Assembly (NCBI GenBank): GCA_019084435.1
Contig: JAHRFV010000144.1
Location: forward strand, 1 to 21,115
Reading direction: 5' to 3'
DNA length: 21,115 nucleotides
From: Dethiosulfatibacter sp.
GTDB lineage: Bacteria; Bacillota_A; Clostridia; Tissierellales; Dethiosulfatibacteraceae
Shown in pieces: positions 16,953-21,115 of the stretch. A program made the position numbers and the translations under genes. The notes under the pieces are model-generated. The model did no database searches. It worked only from the letters and a program-made list of their open reading frames with translations, and was not told the DNA's origin. Each line of letters begins with the position of its first letter. Position 1 is the first letter of the stretch.

Positions 16953-17384
16953 ATGATACTATCAACAAAAGGCAGATACGGTCTGAAAGCTGCATTCGAG
17001 CTGGCGCTAAACTATGGCGATGGTCCTGTGAGTCTAAAGACAATATCTTCAAAATACAATATATCAGAAAACTATTTGGAACAGCTCCTGGCAAAGCTAA
17101 GAAAACAGGGCTATATCGAAACTGTAAGAGGTGTCAATGGTGGTTATATGCTGGCAAGGAAGCCTGAGGAGATAACGGTCGGGATGATTCTAAGAGCCCT
17201 TGAGGGAGAGATGACACCATCTGAATGCCTATCAGGAGAAACATGCACCAGAGAGTTGGTATGTGCCACAAGAGTTATATTCGAGCAAATAGAAATGGGA
17301 ATAAACAATGTCATAGACAATACATATCTTGGAGATATGGTAAAGCAAAATTCAAAGGTCATGCGGGAGGTAGCGAAGCAATGA
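16953..17384 (+). CDS. iscR: Rrf2-family regulator, IscR type
   Basis: IscR is a winged-helix Rrf2 repressor that holds a [2Fe-2S] cluster and adjusts Fe-S biogenesis to demand. The 143-residue product starts with the family's MxLSTKGRYGLKA, has the helix-turn-helix at about 26-52 (including SENYLEQLL), the wing RGVNGGYMLAR (59-69), and three cysteines C92-x5-C98-x5-C104, the cluster ligands of Escherichia coli IscR at the same positions. That pattern separates it from cysteine-poor CymR or three-cysteine NsrR with other spacing. It begins the operon and overlaps iscS by 4 bases. Confidence 0.92.
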   Translation: MILSTKGRYGLKAAFELALNYGDGPVSLKTISSKYNISENYLEQLLAKLRKQGYIETVRGVNGGYMLARKPEEITVGMILRALEGEMTPSECLSGETCTRELVCATRVIFEQIEMGINNVIDNTYLGDMVKQNSKVMREVAKQ

Positions 17385-18547
17385 GACAAGTATATCTAGA
17401 CAACGCAGCAACAACTATGGTTCATAAAGAAGTAATCGAGACAATGAATGAATACTATGGGAACCTTTATGGGAATCCATCCAGTATCTACGATTTCGGA
17501 CAGACCGCTAAAAAAGCAATCAATACAGCCAGGGAAACAATCTCATCTGTCATCAATGCCAATCCGGATGAGGTTTATTTCACCGGTGGTGGTTCAGAAT
17601 CCGACAACTGGGCAATAAAGGGTGTCATGGCAGCAAACAGTAAAAAAGGCAATCACATCATCACTACAAAAATAGAACACCATGCTGTGTTGCATACCTG
17701 CGAATATCTGGGAAAGAACGGATATGAAGTGACTTATCTCGATGTTGATAGCGACGGACTGATAAGTCTCAAGGAATTGGAAGAAGCCATCAAGGAAAAT
17801 ACAGTTCTAATCAGCATTATGTTTGCCAATAATGAAATCGGAACCATCCAATCAGTCAAAGAAATCGGTGAAATTGCTAAAAAACACGGGGTTTTGTTCC
17901 ATACAGATGCCGTTCAGGCATTTGGACATGTTCCAATCGATGTCAAAGAAATGAATATTGATCTCCTTTCAGCATCAGCCCATAAGATTCACGGACCCAA
18001 GGGTGTAGGTATGCTTTACATAAGAAAAGGAATTAGAATAGATAACCTGATTCATGGTGGTGCACAGGAAAGTAAGAAGAGAGCAGGTACTGAAAATGTA
18101 CCGGGGATCTGTGGATTCGGCAAAGCTGCAGAGATAGCTTTAGAGACCATGAATAATAAAATGATAACCATCAGTGCCCTAAGAGATAAATTTCTCAAAG
18201 AAATACCGGAGAGAATTGAGAACGTCAAATTGAATGGGCATCCGACCCAAAGACTTCCGGGGAATGTGAATTTCTCATTTGAGTTTATAGAGGGAGAATC
18301 GTTGCTTCTATACTTGGATATGGAAGGCATAGCGGCATCAAGTGGATCTGCATGTACATCAGGAGCACTGGATCCATCTCATGTTCTGATGGCTATTGGT
18401 CTTCCCCATGAGATTGCACACGGTTCACTGAGATTGAGTCTGTCAGAGTTTAATACAGAAGAAGACGTTGACTACACCATAGAGAAGCTTATTGGTGTCG
18501 TAGATAGATTAAGACAAATGTCACCATTATATACCAGGAGGAAATAA
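17381..18547 (+). CDS. iscS: Cysteine desulfurase IscS/NifS
   Basis: IscS is a PLP enzyme that takes sulfur from L-cysteine as a persulfide, releasing alanine, and passes it to IscU and MnmA. The 388-residue product opens with VYLDNAATT (4-12) and has GGGSESDNWAIKG (69-81), H101, the PLP lysine K202 in SASAHKIHGPKG, and the persulfide cysteine C325 in ASSGSACTSGA, the exposed-loop form of group I enzymes. The ATG at 17381 overlaps the iscR stop and follows GGGAGG; the open frame continues upstream to 17225 but that part lies within iscR and shows no family similarity. Confidence 0.96.
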   Translation: MRQVYLDNAATTMVHKEVIETMNEYYGNLYGNPSSIYDFGQTAKKAINTARETISSVINANPDEVYFTGGGSESDNWAIKGVMAANSKKGNHIITTKIEHHAVLHTCEYLGKNGYEVTYLDVDSDGLISLKELEEAIKENTVLISIMFANNEIGTIQSVKEIGEIAKKHGVLFHTDAVQAFGHVPIDVKEMNIDLLSASAHKIHGPKGVGMLYIRKGIRIDNLIHGGAQESKKRAGTENVPGICGFGKAAEIALETMNNKMITISALRDKFLKEIPERIENVKLNGHPTQRLPGNVNFSFEFIEGESLLLYLDMEGIAASSGSACTSGALDPSHVLMAIGLPHEIAHGSLRLSLSEFNTEEDVDYTIEKLIGVVDRLRQMSPLYTRRK

Positions 18548-18549
18548 CA

Positions 18550-18990
18550 ATGTATACAGAAAAAGTGATGGATCACTTCAAGAATCCAAGAAATGTAGGG
18601 GAAATAGAAGACGCTAACGGTGTCGGTCAAGTAGGTAATGCTAAGTGTGGCGATATCATGAAGATATTTTTGAAAATTGATGATGAAGACATGATTGAAG
18701 ACGTCAAATTCCTGACCTTCGGATGTGGCTCAGCTATAGCGTCATCAAGCATGGCAACAGAGCTGATCAAAGGTAAGCACATTGACGAAGCAGTAACACT
18801 GACCAACAAAGCTGTTATAGAAGCCCTTGGTGGACTGCCAAAGGTTAAGGTACACTGTTCAGTTTTAGCTGAGCAGGCTGTCAAATCCGCATTATATGAT
18901 TATGCCCAAAAATCGGGCAAGGTTATTGCTGGTATAGAAGACTATAAACCAGATGAGGATGTGCATGACCACGATGATGAACAATTATAA
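18550..18990 (+). CDS. iscU: Fe-S cluster assembly scaffold IscU/NifU N-domain
   Basis: This is the scaffold on which Fe-S clusters form before transfer to target proteins. The 146-residue product has the family start YTEKVMDHFKNPRNVGE (2-18) and the three cluster cysteines C33 (AKCGD, with the regulatory Asp35), C59 (FGCGSAIASS) and C103 (VHCSVLAEQA). The chaperone-recognition motif LPPVK of proteobacterial IscU is replaced by LPKVK (96-100), as in NifU-type proteins. The final residues are rich in Asp and His (DVHDHDDE, 137-144), beyond the conserved fold, and their DNA also contains the mnmA start. It is two bases after iscS with AGGAGG as ribosome site. Confidence 0.95.
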   Translation: MYTEKVMDHFKNPRNVGEIEDANGVGQVGNAKCGDIMKIFLKIDDEDMIEDVKFLTFGCGSAIASSSMATELIKGKHIDEAVTLTNKAVIEALGGLPKVKVHCSVLAEQAVKSALYDYAQKSGKVIAGIEDYKPDEDVHDHDDEQL

Positions 18991-20032
18991 TAAAAAAGTG
19001 CTGCTAGGCATGAGCGGTGGGATTGATAGTTCTTCCGCCGCTATTATTTTGCAGGCAAAAGGCTTTGAGGTTATAGGTGTTACATTTATTCAAAAAAGCT
19101 TTGAATCTATGGAAGAGGCTGTTGCTGATGCTAAACGCATTGCAGACATGCTGAACATCGAGCATTTTGTGATGGACTTAAGAGAAGAGTTTGAGCGGGA
19201 GATTGTTCAGTATTTCTATACTGAGTACGAAAAGGGAAGGACACCCAACCCCTGTGTCAAATGCAACAAGGAAATCAAGTACAAGCGATTCATCGAAGAG
19301 GCTGACAAGCGTGGCATCCATTATATTTCTTCCGGCCAGTATGTCAGGGTCGTCAAGGAAGATGCTGGATATCTGGTTAAAAAAGCAAAAAATGCGAGCA
19401 AGGACCAGAGCTATTATTTGTACAATCTTCACGAGAAGGATCTTGAGCGGGTTATCTTTCCTTTGGGAGAATTGGACAGCAAGGAGCAGGCAAGACAGCT
19501 GCTTAAAAGCAAGGGAGTCGAATTCTATCAAAAGTCAGAAAGCCAGGAAATTTGCTTTATCAAGGATCAAGACTACATTGAGTTTATCGAGAAGTATTTT
19601 GACCCAAAAACTAAGCTTGGAAACTTTGTGGATATAGATGGCAATGTTCTTGGAAAGCATGAGGGCATACATCATTATACCATTGGTCAGAGAAAAGGCC
19701 TGGGTATAGCATTGGGGACGCCTCATTTTGTGTTGGATATCAATCCTGAGAACAACAACGTCACTTTAGGACTTTCAAACCAGTTGGAGAAGTCCGGATG
19801 CTATCTCAGTGACTACAATATCATCTACGACAACTATGAATTAACAGGAAAAGTATTCTCCTGCAAGATCAGATACTCGGCTAGGGAATCACTTGCTGAA
19901 ATCAGTCGTGTTGGTGATCAGTTGTTTGTAGAATTCAAGGATAAGGTAAGAGCTGTGACGCCAGGGCAGTCGTTGGTTTTCTATGATGGAGATGTTCTTG
20001 TCGGTGGGGGAATCATTGACAAAACAGTCTGA
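18965..20032 (+). CDS. mnmA: tRNA 2-thiouridylase MnmA
   Basis: MnmA adenylates and thiolates U34 of Lys, Glu and Gln tRNAs, using sulfur from IscS. The product (355 residues from this start) has the PP-loop SGGIDSS (17-23), TPNPCVKCNKEIKY with C97 and C100, the second catalytic cysteine C197 in SQEICFI, the tRNA-binding HHYTIGQRKGLGIA, and a C-terminal beta-barrel. SQEICFI and the CxxC variant are typical of the MnmA clade common in Clostridia and Bacteroidetes. The start is ambiguous among ATGs at 18953, 18959, 18965, 18974 and 18977; GAGGA at 18955-18959 best fits 18965. It overlaps iscU by 26 bases or so, and no terminator follows. Confidence 0.93.
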   Translation: MTTMMNNYNKKVLLGMSGGIDSSSAAIILQAKGFEVIGVTFIQKSFESMEEAVADAKRIADMLNIEHFVMDLREEFEREIVQYFYTEYEKGRTPNPCVKCNKEIKYKRFIEEADKRGIHYISSGQYVRVVKEDAGYLVKKAKNASKDQSYYLYNLHEKDLERVIFPLGELDSKEQARQLLKSKGVEFYQKSESQEICFIKDQDYIEFIEKYFDPKTKLGNFVDIDGNVLGKHEGIHHYTIGQRKGLGIALGTPHFVLDINPENNNVTLGLSNQLEKSGCYLSDYNIIYDNYELTGKVFSCKIRYSARESLAEISRVGDQLFVEFKDKVRAVTPGQSLVFYDGDVLVGGGIIDKTV

Positions 20033-20078
20033 GCTGATTATACTTTTATCTGATACTTAAAGTTGAATACACCGCAAT

Positions 20079-20105
20079 TTTCATGACAAGAACATCATCA
20101 TGAAA
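20079..20105 (+). other. Hairpin at the start of repeat A copy 1
   Basis: TTTCATG (20079-20085) pairs exactly with CATGAAA (20099-20105) across a 13-base loop. The right arm and loop end are retained in copy 2 of the repeat but the left arm is not, so the hairpin itself is not conserved between copies. Confidence 0.35.
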
Positions 20106-20140
20106 CGTCTCAGACACACTGAATGTATGAGCTCAGCGCC
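20091..20140. repeat. Direct repeat A, copy 1
   Basis: Bases 20109-20140 (32 bp, beginning CTCAGACACAC and ending GCTCAGCGCC) are identical to 20375-20406. Similarity extends leftwards through AACATCATCATGAAACG, which differs from copy 2 by one base, giving about 50 bp of near identity. The unit has no coding potential shared by both copies: a one-base difference in length just before the core shifts the frames. Confidence 0.85.
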
Positions 20141-20146
20141 TGATTA

Positions 20147-20188
20147 ATTTATCAACAACTCGACTAACGTCTCAGACAGTTGATAAAT
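20147..20188 (+). other. 10-bp hairpin between repeat copies
   Basis: ATTTATCAAC (20147-20156) pairs perfectly with GTTGATAAAT (20179-20188) around a 22-base loop that itself contains AACGTCTCAGACA, a 13-mer also present at 20104-20116. There is no T-run after it. It is absent from the second repeat copy. Confidence 0.5.
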
Positions 20189-20293
20189 CTTAACATCAGA
20201 CACTTGTGCTCCTAATCTGATTAGACTCGACAAAGTTTCATTTATGATGATTCATTGTCATTATTGTTAGCAGACACTTGGTTTCTGAGCAAC

Positions 20294-20334
20294 CCACAAG
20301 AAAATAATATTATTGTGAGTCTTGACTTGGAGAC
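20294..20334. repeat. Direct repeat B, copy 1
   Basis: This element, beginning CCACAAGAAAAT and ending GAGTCTTGACTTGGAGAC (20317-20334), matches 20422-20463 with a diverged centre. The last 18 bases differ at one position. Its own CACAA/TTGTG arms (20295-20299 and 20313-20317) can form a small hairpin around an A/T palindrome, not conserved in copy 2. Confidence 0.75.
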
Positions 20335-20355
20335 GATCGCAATATTTATAACATG

Positions 20356-20406
20356 AACATCAACATGAAACGCACTCAGACACACTGAATGTATGAGCTC
20401 AGCGCC
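20356..20406. repeat. Direct repeat A, copy 2
   Basis: Second copy of repeat A, with the 32-bp exact core at 20375-20406 and AACATCAACATGAAACG upstream of it. It directly follows repeat B copy 1, so the overall order is A1 - 150 bp - B1 - A2 - 15 bp - B2. This looks like a tandem duplication of an A+B unit with a later insertion into copy 1 or deletion from copy 2. Confidence 0.85.
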
Positions 20407-20421
20407 TTGTTACTAAACAAA

Positions 20422-20463
20422 CCGCAAGAAAATCGCAGTAATTATGAGTCGTGACTTGGAGAC
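20422..20463. repeat. Direct repeat B, copy 2
   Basis: Second copy of repeat B, beginning CCGCAAGAAAAT and ending GAGTCGTGACTTGGAGAC (20446-20463). A small TTGTT-ACTA-AACAA hairpin (20407-20420) lies just before it, between A2 and B2. Confidence 0.75.
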
Positions 20464-20497
20464 ATGCCTTTTTACCTCATAAATCATAAAAGGCATG
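20463..20497 (+). other. Strong hairpin between the repeats and alaS
   Basis: CATGCCTTTT (20463-20472) and AAAAGGCATG (20488-20497) form a perfect 10-bp stem with a 15-base loop. The outer bases G461-A462 can pair with T499-C500 past one bulged A. It starts at the last base of repeat B copy 2. No T-run follows on either strand, so it is not a standard terminator; an RNA leader structure is possible. Confidence 0.55.
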
Positions 20498-20530
20498 ATC
20501 GACGGAACAGCGAATACTTATTGGATTTTC

Positions 20531-20558
20531 TTGATTGGAACTAGCTAAAGTTTAATAC
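20531..20558 (+). promoter_or_regulatory. Weak candidate promoter for alaS
   Basis: TTGATT (20531-20536) and TAATAC (20553-20558) are 16 bases apart. The -10 match is poor (3 of 6); TTTAAT at 20551-20556 matches better but at only 14 bases. Any start here would leave about 20 bases before the alaS ATG. alaS may equally be read from upstream. Confidence 0.25.
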
Positions 20559-20586
20559 ATGAAATCACAATAATTTTGGAGGAAAC

Positions 20587-21042
20587 ATGAGCAATTATAC
20601 GATCGACAACATCAGAAAAAGTTTCATCGAATTTTTCGAAAGCAAAAACCACCTGGCAGCCCACAGCTTTCCATTGATTCCTAAAAATGACAACACACTA
20701 TTACTAATCAATGCAGGTATGGCACCCCTTAAAAAGTATTTCACAGGTGCGGACACACCACCCAACACCAGAATGGTGACCTGCCAGAAGTGCGTCAGAA
20801 CAGGAGACATCGAAAATGTCGGCTTCACATCCAGACACTGCACTTTTTTTGAGATGCTCGGAAACTTCTCCTTTGGTGATTATTTCAAGCGAGAGTCCAT
20901 ATTTTGGGCTTGGGAGTTCCTGACTGAAAAGATGCTAATTCCTGCAGACAAGCTATGGGTTTCAGTTTACTATGAAGATGATGAGGCATACGATATATGG
21001 GCCAATGAAGTTAAGGTACCGACTGATAGAATTGTAAACTGA
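20587..21042 (+). CDS. alaS: Alanine--tRNA ligase, N-terminal part (cut by the contig end)
   Basis: AlaRS charges tRNA-Ala. Only the first 149 or so residues of a protein normally near 870 are present: the class II catalytic core with [20 protein letters not shown] (13-32), [28 protein letters not shown] and the motif 2-like [18 protein letters not shown]. All key features of this region are intact, and GGAGG at 20578-20582 gives a clear start. The frame ends at a TGA (21040-21042) lying inside an 82-base inverted copy of the gene itself beginning at 21034, so the last two residues and the stop are artefactual. The true gene should continue after about 21033. It follows mnmA at a distance of 554 bases. 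Confidence 0.92.
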   Translation: MSNYTIDNIRKSFIEFFESKNHLAAHSFPLIPKNDNTLLLINAGMAPLKKYFTGADTPPNTRMVTCQKCVRTGDIENVGFTSRHCTFFEMLGNFSFGDYFKRESIFWAWEFLTEKMLIPADKLWVSVYYEDDEAYDIWANEVKVPTDRIVN

Positions 21043-21115
21043 AACACATAGCTTGTCTGCAGGAATTAGCATCTTTTCAGTCAGGAACTCCCAAGCCCAA
21101 AATATGGACTCTCGC
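20889..21115. repeat. Terminal inverted repeat (fold-back) at the window end
   Basis: Bases 21034-21115 are the reverse complement of 20889-20970, with a single mismatch (21046 against 20958), separated by 63 unique bases (20971-21033). Both arms are alaS coding sequence. A near-perfect 82-bp hairpin inside an essential gene at the last base of the sequence is the usual mark of a chimeric fold-back read or inverted amplification product. Confidence 0.93.

Larger units (their letters stand above)
20033..20586. other. Gene-free, repeat-rich region before alaS
   Basis: This 554-base stretch contains no open frame above about 15-20 codons with a ribosome site on either strand, no tRNA-like fold, and no intrinsic terminator after mnmA. 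It holds two copies of a composite repeat (parts A and B, listed separately), five copies of CAGACA, several hairpins, and near its end a weak promoter and the alaS ribosome site. It is not a recognisable T-box: the conserved UGGN bulge motif and a terminator are missing. It could be a decayed repeat element, a structured leader RNA or both. Confidence 0.6.

Noticed and set aside
17225..17380. N-terminal extension of iscS by 52 residues
   Set aside because: It is the shifted frame of iscR, shows no family similarity, and the ATG at 17381 has its own ribosome site.
20100..20147. 15-codon open frame (MKRLRHTECMSSAPD) in repeat A copy 1, as a leader peptide
   Set aside because: There is no ribosome site, and in repeat A copy 2 the frame is shifted and ends after MKRTQTH, so the peptide is not conserved between copies.
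20212..20224. CTAATC-T-GATTAG palindrome in the alaS leader
   Set aside because: It is short, has no loop for an RNA hairpin, and is isolated; it may be chance in this repeat-rich segment.
20322..20352. Promoter TTGACT ... TATAAC inside the repeats
   Set aside because: The spacing is 19 bases, and the TATAAC part is not preserved next to the other copy of TTGACT/GTGACT, so it is probably fortuitous.
20499..20511. T-box core sequence upstream of alaS
   Set aside because: CGACGGAACAGCG resembles the T-box only in part, lacks UGGN, and no antiterminator/terminator pair surrounds it.
20587..21042. alaS as a genuine truncated gene or pseudogene
   Set aside because: The stop lies inside the inverted copy of upstream alaS sequence; the frame is intact up to the junction.

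Overview
The window is 21.1 kb of moderately low-G+C, gene-dense DNA read almost entirely on the + strand. Gene content and order point to a Clostridia-type Firmicute, probably an anaerobe: secD-secF-lapA-recJ-apt-rel-dtd-MBL hydrolase-hemZ-aspS, then glyA-rarA, then iscR-iscS-iscU-mnmA-alaS. Strong AGGAGG ribosome binding sites, occasional TTG starts and 1-8 nt gene overlaps fit this. No species can be named from sequence alone. The genes are mainly core housekeeping; I see no phage, transposase, CRISPR array, toxin-antitoxin pair or biosynthetic cluster.

Layout. (1) 3-464: 3' part of a gamma-class carbonic anhydrase-like protein whose start lies outside the window. (2) 519-16835: a long run of co-directional, mostly touching genes from a good promoter before secD (461-489) to a clear intrinsic terminator (16842-16863). 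It holds protein export (secD, secF), a LapA-like membrane protein, recJ, purine salvage (apt), the stringent response (rel), D-aminoacyl-tRNA editing (dtd), a metallo-beta-lactamase hydrolase, radical-SAM HemZ, aspS, a t6A-cyclising TcdA-like enzyme, an RseC-like membrane redox protein, a CsoR-family sensor with a persulfide-sensor (CstR-like) cysteine pattern, glyA, rarA and one unrecognised small protein. A second promoter may precede lapA. (3) 16877-20032: an Fe-S/sulfur-relay operon, iscR-iscS-iscU-mnmA, behind a consensus promoter overlapped by palindromes that look like IscR operators. IscS takes sulfur from cysteine, IscU builds clusters, MnmA uses the sulfur to thiolate U34 of tRNA, and IscR with its three cysteines should sense cluster supply. 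(4) 20033-20586: a 554-bp gene-free stretch full of diverged direct repeats and hairpins. It is the least explained part of the window. (5) 20587-end: the beginning of alaS.

The last 82 bases (21034-21115) are an inverted copy of 20889-20970 inside alaS, with one mismatch. This is best read as a fold-back (chimeric) contig end. The stop codon that closes the alaS frame at 21042 is then not biological, and alaS is truncated by the assembly rather than by mutation.

Points most worth following up are the repeat-rich alaS leader, the CstR-like sensor beside RseC, the operator region of the isc operon, and the artefactual window end.
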